Source of the DNA: CAYOSF01 sp964406605
GTDB taxonomy: Bacteria > Chloroflexota > Dehalococcoidia > DSTF01 > RBG-16-68-14
Length of the DNA: 64,000 nucleotides
NCBI GenBank assembly: GCA_964406605.1
Contig: CAYOSF010000014.1
Span: forward strand, 21,150 to 85,149
Direction: 5' to 3'
Positions within the stretch are counted from its first letter, which is position 1, and every line of letters starts with the position of its first letter. The position numbers and the translations under genes were made by a program. Below the pieces are notes generated by a model that saw only the letters and a program-made list of their open reading frames with translations, was not told where the DNA came from and did not search any database. Positions 33,592-42,456 of this stretch are shown here, piece after piece.

Positions 33592-34707
33592 GTGAGCGGT
33601 GCCTTCATGGGCCGGGCGCTGGAGCTGGCCGGCGAAGTCCAGGGCCGGACCAGCCCGAACCCCGCCGTGGGCGCGGTCGTCGTCAAGGACGGGCGCGTCG
33701 TCGGGGAAGGCGCCACCGAACCGCCCGGCGGCCGTCACGCCGAGATCGTCGCGCTGGACGCCGCCGGCGACGCGGCGCGGGGCGCGACGCTGTACGTCAC
33801 GTTGGAGCCGTGCTGCCATCAAGGCCGGACGCCACCCTGCACGGACGCCATTCTGCGCGCGGAGGTCGCCGAGGTACGCTTCTCGCACGTGGATCCGGAT
33901 GCGAACGTGGCCGGAAAGGGCCAAGCACAACTCGAAGCAGCAGGCGTCCGCGTCGTCGCCGGAGAGGGCGAGACGGAGGCGCGTCGCGTCAATGAGGCGT
34001 ACCTGAAGCACCGCCAGAGCGGCCTGCCCTTCGTCATGGCCAAGTTCGCCTGCAGCCTGGACGGCAAGATCGCGGCCACCAGCGGCGACTCCCGGTGGGT
34101 GAGCGGGCCTGACACGCTCGCCTGGTCCCATCGCCTCCGCACGCGCATCGACGCCATCGCCGTGGGCGTGAGCACCATCCTGGTGGACGACCCGCAGCTC
34201 ACCGCCCGGATCGAGGACTCCGACGGGGGAAGCCGGCTCGCCGAGCGACAGCCGCTCCGGGTCATCCTCGATTCGCGCGGCCGGACGCCGCGCGAGGCGA
34301 AGGCTCTGGCCTGCGGGGCGCCCACCCTCGTCGCCACCACCGGGGCATCATCCGAAGCCTGGCGCCGCGGAATCGAGGAGACGGGCGGTAAGGTCGCCGT
34401 ACTCCCGGCCGATGAATCGGACCGGGTCGACCTGCCTGCCCTGCTGGGGTTGCTCGGCAGGTCGGACGTGCTGACGCTGCTGGTCGAGGGCGGCGGCGTC
34501 CTGCTCGGCTCGTTCTTCGACCAGAGGCTGGTCGACAAGGTACACGCCGTGGTCGCGCCGATGATCATCGGCGGAGGAACGGCCCCGACCGCCGTCGCCG
34601 GGCAAGGAGCGACCCGCATGGCCGATGCACTGCGGCTGAAAGACGTGGCGGTCGAACAGCTAGGAGAGGACGTATTGGTGACCGGATACCCGGCGGATAG
34701 GGCGTAG
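33592..34707 (+). CDS. ribD: Bifunctional riboflavin biosynthesis protein RibD
   Basis: 371 residues from GTG 33592 (ATG 33607 is possible). The N-terminal deaminase domain has the zinc ligands HAEI and EPCCHQGRTPPC; the C-terminal reductase domain (from about residue 145) has SLDGKIA, VGVSTILVDDPQLT and the end motif LLVEGGGVLLGSF. It performs the second and third steps of riboflavin synthesis (deamination, then side-chain reduction). First gene of ribD-stomatin-ribE-ribBA-ribH. Confidence 0.96.
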   Translation: MSGAFMGRALELAGEVQGRTSPNPAVGAVVVKDGRVVGEGATEPPGGRHAEIVALDAAGDAARGATLYVTLEPCCHQGRTPPCTDAILRAEVAEVRFSHVDPDANVAGKGQAQLEAAGVRVVAGEGETEARRVNEAYLKHRQSGLPFVMAKFACSLDGKIAATSGDSRWVSGPDTLAWSHRLRTRIDAIAVGVSTILVDDPQLTARIEDSDGGSRLAERQPLRVILDSRGRTPREAKALACGAPTLVATTGASSEAWRRGIEETGGKVAVLPADESDRVDLPALLGLLGRSDVLTLLVEGGGVLLGSFFDQRLVDKVHAVVAPMIIGGGTAPTAVAGQGATRMADALRLKDVAVEQLGEDVLVTGYPADRA

Positions 34708-34726
34708 GCCCGGAAAGGAGACGGAG

Positions 34727-35587
34727 GTGCCATTCTTCTTCAGCGTGGTTCCGGAGTACAAGAGGTTGGTTCACTTTCGATTTGGGAAGCTCGTTGGAAA
34801 GGGCGAGAAGGGACCCGGCTTCATCTTCCCCTTGTGGCCCATCATCGACCAGGTAGTCAGTGTCGACCTGCGTGAGGACGTACTGGACGTGGAGCCGCAG
34901 ACCTGCATCACCCAGGACAACGCGCCGGTGTCGGTCGACATGCTGGTCTACCTCAGGGTCGTCCAGCCTGTTGAGTCTGTGGTGAAGGTAGAGAACTTCA
35001 TGTGGGCCGCCCGCGGGATGGCCATCACCACCCTGCGCGCCGTGGTCGGCGACATCATCCTGGACGACGTGCTGGCCAAGCGGGACCAGATCAACGCCAC
35101 GATGCAGGTCAAGCTGGACGAAGTGACCGACCGCTGGGGCGTCAAGGTCATGGCCGTCGAGATCAAGGAGATTACGCCGCCCCGCGACATCCAGGACGCG
35201 ATGAGCCGACAGATGTCCGCCGAGCGCAACCGGCGCGCGGCCGTCCTGGATGCGGAAGGGCAGCGCGAGGCCGCGATCAAGGTGGCCGAGGGGAACAAGC
35301 AAGCCGCGATCCTCAATGCGGAGGGCGAGAAGCAGTCGGCCATACTCCATGCTGAAGGAAGACGGCAGGCCGCCATGCTGGAGGCGGAGGGGTACGCCGC
35401 CGCGCTCACCAAGATACATGAGGTGGCCCGGGGCGTGGACCCGAACACCATGGGGCTTCAATACTTGGAGATGATGAAGGGGCTCGCCTCGAGCGAGGCC
35501 AGCAAGTGGATCGTGCCCACGGAGTTGACGCAGTTCATCTCCGCCTTTGCCCAGAACACCGGGAAGTCCGGGGACGGGCAGCAGTAG
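34727..35587 (+). CDS. SPFH/Band 7 (stomatin/prohibitin-like) protein
   Basis: 286 residues from GTG 34727 after AAAGGAG. The SPFH domain covers about residues 8-170 (GPGFIFPLWPIIDQVVSVDL, NAPVSVDMLVYLRV, VKVMAVEIKEITPP). A coiled coil follows in which AEGxKQAAIL-like units recur about every ten residues (about 180-228). There is no clear N-terminal membrane helix, unusual for the family, so membrane attachment would be peripheral. It lies 19 bases after ribD and 15 bases before ribE, inside the riboflavin operon. No NfeD partner gene is present. Confidence 0.88.
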   Translation: MPFFFSVVPEYKRLVHFRFGKLVGKGEKGPGFIFPLWPIIDQVVSVDLREDVLDVEPQTCITQDNAPVSVDMLVYLRVVQPVESVVKVENFMWAARGMAITTLRAVVGDIILDDVLAKRDQINATMQVKLDEVTDRWGVKVMAVEIKEITPPRDIQDAMSRQMSAERNRRAAVLDAEGQREAAIKVAEGNKQAAILNAEGEKQSAILHAEGRRQAAMLEAEGYAAALTKIHEVARGVDPNTMGLQYLEMMKGLASSEASKWIVPTELTQFISAFAQNTGKSGDGQQ

Positions 35588-35602
35588 AGAGGACAACGAC
35601 GC

Positions 35603-36193
35603 GTGTTTACCGGCATCATCGAGGAGATAGGAACCATCCGGGAGGCGCAGACCGGCAGGCTGGTCATCAACGCCGAAAAGGTGCTCGAGAGCGCGAAGCT
35701 GGGCGACAGCATCGCCGTCAATGGCGTGGACCTCACCTGCGCCGAGCGAGATGACACCAGCTTCCTCGTCAACGTCATGCCGGAGACGTACCGCCGCACC
35801 AACCTGAGCGACCTGAAGCCGGGCGATCTCGTGAACCTGGAGCGCGCTCTGACGCTGGCCGACCCGTTGGGCGGGCACCTGGTCCGCGGCGTGGTGGAGG
35901 CTACCGGCACCCTGGAATCGCTCACGCCGGAGGCGGACGCCATCATCGCGACGTACCAGGCTCCCCCGGAGATCCTCCGCTACGCGGTTGTGAAAGGCCC
36001 CATCACGGTCGACGGAACGAGCCTCACCGTCATCGACAAAACGGAGGACACATTCGCCGTTTCCCTGGTGGAGTACACCCAGGAGCACACCAATCTCACT
36101 CGCCGGAGTCCGGGAGATCGGGTAAACTTGGAGACGGATATCATCGCGCGCTACGTCGAGCAGCTCCTGCAAGAGCGGCCGTGGGTGAAGTGA
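35603..36193 (+). CDS. ribE: Riboflavin synthase, alpha subunit
   Basis: 196 residues from GTG 35603 with AGAGGA upstream. It starts with the family signature MFTGIIEEIGTI and shows two lumazine-binding repeats: NGVDLTC with GGHLVRGVVEATG in the first, and VDGTSLTV ending VNLETDIIARYVEQL in the second. The usual GHV after the Gly-Gly-His is GVV here. It dismutates two lumazines to riboflavin, using the product of RibH encoded downstream. Confidence 0.95.
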   Translation: MFTGIIEEIGTIREAQTGRLVINAEKVLESAKLGDSIAVNGVDLTCAERDDTSFLVNVMPETYRRTNLSDLKPGDLVNLERALTLADPLGGHLVRGVVEATGTLESLTPEADAIIATYQAPPEILRYAVVKGPITVDGTSLTVIDKTEDTFAVSLVEYTQEHTNLTRRSPGDRVNLETDIIARYVEQLLQERPWVK

Positions 36194-36232
36194 CGGCGAC
36201 GGGATCCACGGGCCCATAAGCCGTCTAGGACA

Positions 36233-37483
36233 ATGACCATGACGAAACACCAGGGTTCGCAATCCAAGGGCCTGGCCACCATCGAGGAGGCCATCGAGGA
36301 ATACCGCGAGGGACGCTTCGTCGTCATCATCGACAACGAAGAGCGTGAGAACGAAGGTGACCTAACGCTCCCCGCGCAGTTCGTAACGCCCGAGGCGATC
36401 AACTTCATGTCCAAGTATGGCCGCGGCCTCATCTGCGTGCCCATGACGAGGGAACGCGTCGAGCAGCTTGGCATCCCAATGATGGTCAGCCGGAACGACT
36501 CCCACTTCGGCACTCCCTTCACCGTGTCCGTCGAGGCGCGATCGGGTGTAAGTACCGGCATCTCGGCGGCGGACCGCTCGCGCACGGTGCAGGTGCTGAT
36601 CGATCCCAAGAGCCGGCCGGAAGATCTGGTCATGCCCGGCCACATGTTCCCGTTGCGCGCCCGCGAAGGCGGCGTCCTGGTACGGGCGGGCCAAACGGAG
36701 GCGGTCATCGACATGTGCAAGCTAGCCGGGCTGTACCCCGCCGGCGTCGTGTGCGAGATCATGAAGCGGGACGGCACCATGGCGCGCCTGCCGGACCTGC
36801 GGCGCTTCGTTACCCGACACGGGCTAAAGATCATCAGCGTCGACCAGCTCATCGCCTACCGCAAGCAGAATGAAAAGCTGGTGCGGAGGGTGACGGAGAC
36901 CGTACTGCCCACCGAGTATGGCGAATGGCGGGCCATCGCCTACAGAAGCTCCATCGATGCCGACGAGCACGTCGCGCTGGTCATGGGTGACGTCTCCACG
37001 CCGGAGCCGGTGCTCGTGCGCGTGCACAGCCAGTGCCTGACCAGCGATGTGTTCGGCAGCCAACGGTGCGACTGCGGCGAGCAGCTCCGCTCCTCGATGC
37101 GCATGATTGAGCGGGAAGGTCGGGGCGTGGTGGTATACATGCGTCAGGAAGGCCGGGGCATCGGCCTGCACAACAAGCTGAAGGCGTACGCTCTCCAGGA
37201 TGAAGGCCTGGACACGGTGGAGGCGAACGTGGCCCTCGGCTTCCCTGCCGACCGGCGTGACTATGGTATCGGCATGCAGATCCTGGTCGACCTGGGGCTG
37301 CGCGACGTCCGGATCCTGACCAACAACCCGGCAAAGCGAGCCGGACTGGAAGGCTACGGTCTGCGGCTGGTGGAGCGAGTTCCCATCATCACCAAGCCAA
37401 ACGCGCACAACGTTCGCTACCTAGAGACAAAGCGCAAGAAGCTGGGCCACGAGCTGGATCCTCCCGTGGAAGGAAGCCTGTAG
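36233..37483 (+). CDS. ribBA: 3,4-DHBP synthase / GTP cyclohydrolase II fusion
   Basis: 416 residues. The N-terminal DHBP synthase part has DNEERENEGDL and the FxTPFTVSVEA-type segment with STGISAADR; the C-terminal GTP cyclohydrolase II part has the zinc ligands in CLTSDVFGSQRCDCGEQL and the RQEGRGIGL loop. It makes both precursors of riboflavin from ribulose 5-phosphate and GTP. Two ATGs lie six bases apart at the start (36233 and 36239). Confidence 0.97.
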   Translation: MTMTKHQGSQSKGLATIEEAIEEYREGRFVVIIDNEERENEGDLTLPAQFVTPEAINFMSKYGRGLICVPMTRERVEQLGIPMMVSRNDSHFGTPFTVSVEARSGVSTGISAADRSRTVQVLIDPKSRPEDLVMPGHMFPLRAREGGVLVRAGQTEAVIDMCKLAGLYPAGVVCEIMKRDGTMARLPDLRRFVTRHGLKIISVDQLIAYRKQNEKLVRRVTETVLPTEYGEWRAIAYRSSIDADEHVALVMGDVSTPEPVLVRVHSQCLTSDVFGSQRCDCGEQLRSSMRMIEREGRGVVVYMRQEGRGIGLHNKLKAYALQDEGLDTVEANVALGFPADRRDYGIGMQILVDLGLRDVRILTNNPAKRAGLEGYGLRLVERVPIITKPNAHNVRYLETKRKKLGHELDPPVEGSL

Positions 37484-37492
37484 ATCGCGGCA

Positions 37493-37966
37493 ATGGGCAC
37501 GACCTTCCAAGGTGAGCTGAAGGGAGACGGTCTGCGACTGGCGCTCGTCGTCTCACGCTTCAACGAGGTGGTGACCTCGCGGCTTCTCGCCGGGGCGCGC
37601 AGCGCCCTGGAGCGGCACGGCGTGCGAGAGGAGGACGTGGACGTCGCGTGGGTGCCCGGCTCCTTCGAGCTGCCGATGGCCGCTCATCGCCTCGCAGAGA
37701 GCCACCGCTATGACGCCCTGGTCTGCCTGGGCACCGTCATTCGCGGCGAGACGCCTCATTTCGAGTTCATCGCGGCGGAGGCGGCCCGCGGCATCGGGCA
37801 GGCTGCGCGAGACACGGGCGTGCCCATCACCTTCGGGGTGCTCACCCCGAACACGCTGGAGCAGGCATTGGAGCGGGCCGGCGGCAAGGTGGGCAACAAG
37901 GGGTACGACGCCGCGGTGAATGCCATCGAGATGGCAAACCTCGTACGCCAGCTCAGGCCGGACTAG
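37493..37966 (+). CDS. ribH: 6,7-dimethyl-8-ribityllumazine synthase
   Basis: 157 residues, 9 bases after ribBA. Family motifs: SRFNEVVTSRLL, VPGSFELPMAA, GTVIRGETPHFEF and the phosphate-binding end GGKVGNKGYDAA. It condenses the RibD and RibB products to lumazine and forms a large cage or pentamer in the cytoplasm. Last gene of the riboflavin operon. Confidence 0.97.
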   Translation: MGTTFQGELKGDGLRLALVVSRFNEVVTSRLLAGARSALERHGVREEDVDVAWVPGSFELPMAAHRLAESHRYDALVCLGTVIRGETPHFEFIAAEAARGIGQAARDTGVPITFGVLTPNTLEQALERAGGKVGNKGYDAAVNAIEMANLVRQLRPD

Positions 37967-38078
37967 CGCACCTCTAGTGCGCCCCACGGCCTTTCCATGA
38001 AAGCGCCGACAGTGGTACGCTGGGCATCTAGCCCTCATCCGGAATCGCGGGGTGCGTATCGGACAGGAGGCCGCCGAC

Positions 38079-38498
38079 ATGACTCGTACCGTTGATCGCC
38101 CTCAGACGACTGACGACGACCACGAAGAACTGTGGGAGCACGTGGATGGCGAGAGCCCGGACAGGGCGACCCGCCAGGCGCTGAACCTGGCCCATCGCGC
38201 CACTGAGAAATTCCCAGATCTGGTCCGTCGCTACAGCACGTTTGCCGGACGAGCCGCGGTCGTGTCCGGCGCTCTGATGGCGCTCGCCGGCGTGGCCGTC
38301 GCCCGCCGTGCCCGGCGCGGGCAGCAGCCCGAGGAGATCTTGGAGCAGATCACGCCGGAGGAGATCGAGCAGGCTGCGAACGTGACCAGCAGGCACAACC
38401 GGTGGTGGCGTATGATCGTGCGCATCGCGCGTCGGCGGCGCGACTCAGAAGACGAATCCAGCGGGCCCTCAGACGACGAGCAGTCCAGCTCGCCCTGA
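38079..38498 (+). CDS. Small single-helix membrane protein
   Basis: 139 residues; ATG 38079 after AGGAGG with 8-base spacing. The N-terminal 60 residues are soluble, then one hydrophobic helix (VVSGALMALAGVAVA), then a basic cytoplasmic-looking part (RRARRGQQ, RIARRRRD) and a Ser/Asp/Glu tail. No known family. It is directly followed by the four-helix membrane protein, probably in one operon. Confidence 0.65.
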   Translation: MTRTVDRPQTTDDDHEELWEHVDGESPDRATRQALNLAHRATEKFPDLVRRYSTFAGRAAVVSGALMALAGVAVARRARRGQQPEEILEQITPEEIEQAANVTSRHNRWWRMIVRIARRRRDSEDESSGPSDDEQSSSP

Positions 38499-38509
38499 CG
38501 AGACGACGC

Positions 38510-38929
38510 TTGGCATCCGAACGCGGGGCGAGCCGTTCCCAGCCAGAACCCCGGCTGCTCTCCCTCGCCGTCCGCTTGGGGATCAACGCCGCAGCGCTGT
38601 GGCTGGCGGCTCAGTGGGTGCGCGGTTTCGAGATCGACGGGTGGCAGTCGCTGGTGGCGACAGCCGCCATATTCGCGGTCGTCAACACCTTCGTCAAGCC
38701 GGTAGCCCAACTGCTTGGCCTACCGATCACCTGCCTCACACTGGGCCTTTTCATTCTGGTGGTCAACGCCGCCATGCTGGCCCTGGCCGTGTGGATAGCC
38801 GGGCAATTCAATCTGGATGTGAAGATCGACGGGTTCCTGGCGGCGCTACTCGCAGCGCTGCTGGTGAGCGTCGCCAGCGGGGTGCTGAACCTTCTCGTAG
38901 GGCGGCCGGTGCGGCGCGCCCTCAGGTGA
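38510..38929 (+). CDS. Four-helix membrane protein, YvlD / phage-holin-4-2 family
   Basis: About 139 residues with four hydrophobic helices (LGINAAALWLAAQWV, SLVATAAIFAVVNTFV, LGLFILVVNAAMLALAV, LAALLAALLVSVASGVL). The NTFVKP-xx-LLGLPIT-x-LTLGLF segment is the hallmark of this family. The start is uncertain: TTG 38510 lies just after the previous gene's stop, while the frame is open from 38402 and would overlap it. The family is widespread and poorly understood; it is not itself evidence of phage. Confidence 0.8.
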   Translation: MASERGASRSQPEPRLLSLAVRLGINAAALWLAAQWVRGFEIDGWQSLVATAAIFAVVNTFVKPVAQLLGLPITCLTLGLFILVVNAAMLALAVWIAGQFNLDVKIDGFLAALLAALLVSVASGVLNLLVGRPVRRALR

Positions 38930-39173
38930 CCTTGTACACCACGTCGCCGTCGCGACAACGGTCCGGCACCTTGATGCCGATGGCGTCGCCTGCCTTCGCC
39001 TCCTGCACCTGCTCGTGCTCGATCTGCATTGAATCGACGGGCTGTTCCAGGTCGGTGGTGTGGCCCTTGATATGGATGGTATCCCCCACCCGGAGTGTTC
39101 CCTCCACGTCGATGCCAGCGACACCGATCCGAGCGAAGTAGTCCTTCACGACTCCGACGCGTTCCTCAGGCAT
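38922..39173 (-). CDS. Small EF-Tu domain 2-like protein
   Basis: 83 residues; ATG 39173 after AGGAGG with 6-base spacing. The whole protein is one beta-barrel like domain 2 of translation GTPases (VGVVKDYFARIGVAGIDVEG, LRVGDTIHIKGHT, AKAGDAIGIKVPDRCR). Proteins of this size and sequence are found in many bacteria and archaea, often beside U32 peptidases, and are of unknown function. Its 3' end overlaps the convergent YvlD-like gene by 8 bases. Confidence 0.88.
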   Translation of the reverse strand: MPEERVGVVKDYFARIGVAGIDVEGTLRVGDTIHIKGHTTDLEQPVDSMQIEHEQVQEAKAGDAIGIKVPDRCRDGDVVYKVT

Positions 39174-39480
39174 GGTGGGCCTCCTGCTCCCTGTGGTGGA
39201 GGGATTGTAGCACCAGGGGGCCGGCGGACTCAACGCCGGCGCGGCCAGCCACGGCGGGCCCCACATCCTATGAGCCTCCACACGACGGACAACCTCGCAG
39301 AACCGCCTGCTCGACGAAGCGAGCGGTCGGCGGCGTTGGAGCGGCGGCTGGCTGAATTCGGATTGGCGATGCCGGGCTTGGATGCAGTAGAATGGGCGCG
39401 CGCATGTGCCGGTGACAGCCGGTTGGCCGGCGCGCATTCCCATGCGGCTGATCGTGGTTGGGAAGGGGAGAGTCCGTGCA
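39174..39480. other. Divergent intergenic region, EF-like protein / PAS regulator
   Basis: 307 bases. It contains the leftward promoter candidate at 39204-39233; no clear rightward promoter could be chosen. The PAS-protein frame is open from 39406 but has no ribosome site there. Confidence 0.5.
39204..39233 (-). promoter_or_regulatory. Candidate promoter of the EF-Tu-domain-2-like gene
   Basis: Minus strand: TTGAGT (39233-39228), 18 bases, TACAAT (39209-39204), about 30 bases before the ATG. Confidence 0.5.
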
Positions 39481-42294
39481 ATGGCGAAGAACCGCACTTC
39501 TGCGAAATCCAGGGCGATGGCGTCTTCTAAGCGGCCAGCCCGCAAGAGGACACCGCAGGATGTAGCGCTGCGCGAATCCGAGGAGAAGTGGCGATCCATC
39601 CTTGAGAATGTCCGCGATTTCATCTTCCTCTTGGGCCCTGATCTGAAGATCCGGTATATCAACCGCACCCTACCGGGCTTGGAACGGGAAGACGTCATCG
39701 GCAAGAACGCCCTCGACTACGTTCCGCCCGAGCGTCACGATGTCGCGCGAGCAGCGCTGCAGCGGGTCCTGCAGGAGGGCAGGACCGAGACCTACGAGAC
39801 CGTCGGTGCCGGGCCGCGCGGCGAGCAAGCATGGTATTCCACCCGCCTCGGACCCGCCAGGCTGAACGGGGAAATCGTCGCGGCGGTGTGTGTCGCCACC
39901 GACATTACTGAGCACCATCGGGCAAGGGAAGTGCTGCAAAGCAGGAATAGGATCGCCGACATCTTCCTCACCGTCCCCGACGAGCGAATGTACGGAGATG
40001 TGCTCCAGGTCATCCTTGACGTGATGGAAAGCCAGCATGGCGCCTTCGGATTCATCGATGAGAACGGCGCCATTGTCTTCCCCTCTATGACCAGAGACAT
40101 CTGGGAGCAGTGCCAGGTTCCGGACAAGGACATCGTGTTCCCGCGTGAGACGTGGGGCGGCATCTGGGGCCGGGCACTCACCGAGAAGCGCAGCCTGTAT
40201 TCCAACGGGCCGCTAAACGTGCCCGAAGGACACATACCCGTGTGCAGGGCGCTGAGCGTGCCCATCACCCATCGCAAAGAGGTCATCGGACTTCTCCTGG
40301 TCGGGAACAAGGCGACGGACTATGAGAACAAGGACCGAGAACTGCTGGAAACCATCGCCGTGCACATAGCTCCGGTGCTGAATGCGAGGTTGGAGAGAGA
40401 AAGACAGGAGGCAAAGCGCCATCAGGCGGAGGCGGCCCTGCGGGAGAGCGAGGAACGCTACCGGACCCTGTTCGAGAAGGATCCGGATGGCGTCGCCCTG
40501 GTCATTGACGGGAAGATAGCCGTATGCAATCCCGGCTTGGCCGAACTAGTCGGCCGTTCTCCGGGCGAAGTAGAGGGACGCTCTCCCACCTCGCTGGTAG
40601 TCCCAGGCGAACGAAAGCGGGCCGGCGAGCGAATCAGGGAACTCATGCAGGGGGGCCCCGAGTACCGCTCAGAGTACCGGCTTCTGGCCAAGGGTCGGAG
40701 CGCCGTGCCGGTGGAGGTCCTGGCACGACAGATCCAGTACGACAACCGGCCGGCGCTGCTTGTCATCATCCGCAATATCAGCGCCCGCAAGGAAGCCGAA
40801 AGGGCGTTGGTCGAGAGCGAAGAGAAATGGCATTCCCTGGTCGAGAACGCACACGACTTCATCTTCCTCGTGGACCGAGACCTGAAGATCCAGTACATCA
40901 ACCACACCGTACCGGGCCTGGAACGCGATGGAGTTATCGGCAGGAGCATCTTCGACTACATAACTCCCGAGTATCACGACGTGGCTCGCAAGGCCGTCAG
41001 ACGGGTCTTCCGAACGGGAGGATTCCAGACTTACGAGAACAAAGGCACTGGACCGAACGGTGAGGAGGCTTGGTATTCGGCACGGCTCGGACCGGTCGAG
41101 TTCGGTGGTAGAGTTGTCGCAGTGGCGTACGTTGCAACCGACATGACATCGCGCAGGCTGACGGAGGAGGCGCTACGGGACAACGAGCAGCGTCTGCGCA
41201 CCCTGGTCACAAACGCCCCCGTGATACTGTTTGCCGTTGACTGCAACGGTGTGTTCACGGCAGCAGAGGGGAAAGGGATGAGTCTCGTGGGGCTCCGTCC
41301 GGAGGAACACGTGGGACGCTCCATCTTCGAACTGTACGGTAACGTTGCCGCGGTGACTGACGCCGCGCGCCGCGCGTTGGGTGGCGAAGCGTTCACGACG
41401 ATCGTTGAGTTGCGGATGTCCACGTTCGAGGCTCACGTCACCCCGATTCGAGATGGGGATGGGGAGATCACGGGCGCAATCGCCGTCGCCACGGACATCA
41501 CGGCGCGTAGGCGTGCGGAGCAAGAAATCCAACTCCTGCAGAGCACGACGCAGGCGATAAGCCAGGCGCAGGACTTCAATGCGGCTTTGGAGGTCGCGCT
41601 GGCCAAGATGTGTGAGGCGACGGCGTGTGACTTCGGCGAGGCGTGGGTTCCTCGCGCGGACGGGAGGGGTCTGGAATGCTGCCCGGCCTGGGACGCCAGG
41701 ACCAAGGGCCTGGAGCGATTCAGGCAGGCGAGCGAACTCGTCACGTTCTCACCCGGCGTCGGCCTGCCCGGCCGGGTCTGGTCCTCGAAGGTGCCGCAGT
41801 GGGTCCAAGACATCTCTACAGCCAAGGACGAGCCGTTTCCCAGGGTCCAAGGTGCGGCGGACGTCGGGCTCAAGGCGGCCTTGGCCGTCCCTATCATGGC
41901 GGAGGGACAAGTGCTCGCCGTTCTCGAGTTCCTCATGCAGGAATCTCGCGAAGAGGACAAGCGACTTGTCGACCTCATTTCGGCGGTAGCGGCGCAGTTG
42001 GGTTCAATCGTCATTCGGAAGCGGGCCGAGGACGCGCTGCGAATGGCGCGGGGCGAGCTGGAGCGCCGCGTGCAACGCCGCATGCGACGGAAGAACCCCT
42101 ACCGGCTAAGTCTTCGCGAGTTCACCATCCTGCACCTGGTTGCGGTGGGACGCACGGACAAAGAGATCGGCGAGCAGCTAGAGATCAGCCATCTCACGGT
42201 CCACAAGCACGTGGCAAACCTCCTCACCAAGATAGGCGCCAAGTCTCGTACCGAGGCCAGCGTCCGCGCGATCCGCGAGGGCCTGCTCGACTAG
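39481..42294 (+). CDS. PAS/GAF multi-sensor with LuxR-type DNA-binding domain
   Basis: 937 residues, no membrane segment. By eye the order is PAS (about 30-145), GAF (155-310), PAS (325-440), PAS (445-565), PAS (575-690), GAF (705-855), LuxR HTH (880-937: LSLREFTILHLVAVGRTDKE, LTVHKHVANLLTKIGAKSR). There is no kinase or receiver domain, so it is a one-component regulator that senses small molecules or redox state and binds DNA directly. PAS 1 and PAS 3 are very alike (NVRDFIFLLGPDLKIRYIN versus NAHDFIFLVDRDLKIQYIN), a fairly recent internal duplication. ATG 39481 is about 10 bases after GGGGAG. The targets are unknown. Confidence 0.88.
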   Translation: MAKNRTSAKSRAMASSKRPARKRTPQDVALRESEEKWRSILENVRDFIFLLGPDLKIRYINRTLPGLEREDVIGKNALDYVPPERHDVARAALQRVLQEGRTETYETVGAGPRGEQAWYSTRLGPARLNGEIVAAVCVATDITEHHRAREVLQSRNRIADIFLTVPDERMYGDVLQVILDVMESQHGAFGFIDENGAIVFPSMTRDIWEQCQVPDKDIVFPRETWGGIWGRALTEKRSLYSNGPLNVPEGHIPVCRALSVPITHRKEVIGLLLVGNKATDYENKDRELLETIAVHIAPVLNARLERERQEAKRHQAEAALRESEERYRTLFEKDPDGVALVIDGKIAVCNPGLAELVGRSPGEVEGRSPTSLVVPGERKRAGERIRELMQGGPEYRSEYRLLAKGRSAVPVEVLARQIQYDNRPALLVIIRNISARKEAERALVESEEKWHSLVENAHDFIFLVDRDLKIQYINHTVPGLERDGVIGRSIFDYITPEYHDVARKAVRRVFRTGGFQTYENKGTGPNGEEAWYSARLGPVEFGGRVVAVAYVATDMTSRRLTEEALRDNEQRLRTLVTNAPVILFAVDCNGVFTAAEGKGMSLVGLRPEEHVGRSIFELYGNVAAVTDAARRALGGEAFTTIVELRMSTFEAHVTPIRDGDGEITGAIAVATDITARRRAEQEIQLLQSTTQAISQAQDFNAALEVALAKMCEATACDFGEAWVPRADGRGLECCPAWDARTKGLERFRQASELVTFSPGVGLPGRVWSSKVPQWVQDISTAKDEPFPRVQGAADVGLKAALAVPIMAEGQVLAVLEFLMQESREEDKRLVDLISAVAAQLGSIVIRKRAEDALRMARGELERRVQRRMRRKNPYRLSLREFTILHLVAVGRTDKEIGEQLEISHLTVHKHVANLLTKIGAKSRTEASVRAIREGLLD

Positions 42295-42394
42295 CCGCTT
42301 CCCGAACCCTTTCCGAGATCGCGCGAACGCCGCGCGCCGGGTGCGATCCCCTGGAGCGATCAACACGAGACCTGATCGCCTCATGGCTCGGAGC

Positions 42395-42424
42395 TTGACA
42401 TCGAGACGCTCGTGACTCTACGAT
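42395..42424 (+). promoter_or_regulatory. dinB promoter
   Basis: TTGACA (42395-42400), 18 bases, TACGAT (42419-42424). A consensus -35 element, about 30 bases before dinB. Confidence 0.6.
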
Positions 42425-42441
42425 TAGAACACAGATTCTAA
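42424..42441 (+). promoter_or_regulatory. SOS-like operator at dinB
   Basis: TTAGAA-CACAGA-TTCTAA is a perfect inverted repeat that starts at the last base of the -10. The inner GAAC-ACAG-ATTC is one base from the GAAC-N4-GTTC LexA core of Gram-positive type. Its place at a damage-polymerase gene supports LexA control; no lexA is in the window. Confidence 0.6.
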
Positions 42442-42456
42442 ACATCAGGCAAGACC

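Noticed and set aside
38402..38929. Phage origin suggested by the holin-like family name
   Set aside because: The YvlD-like family is widespread in chromosomes and no phage genes are nearby.
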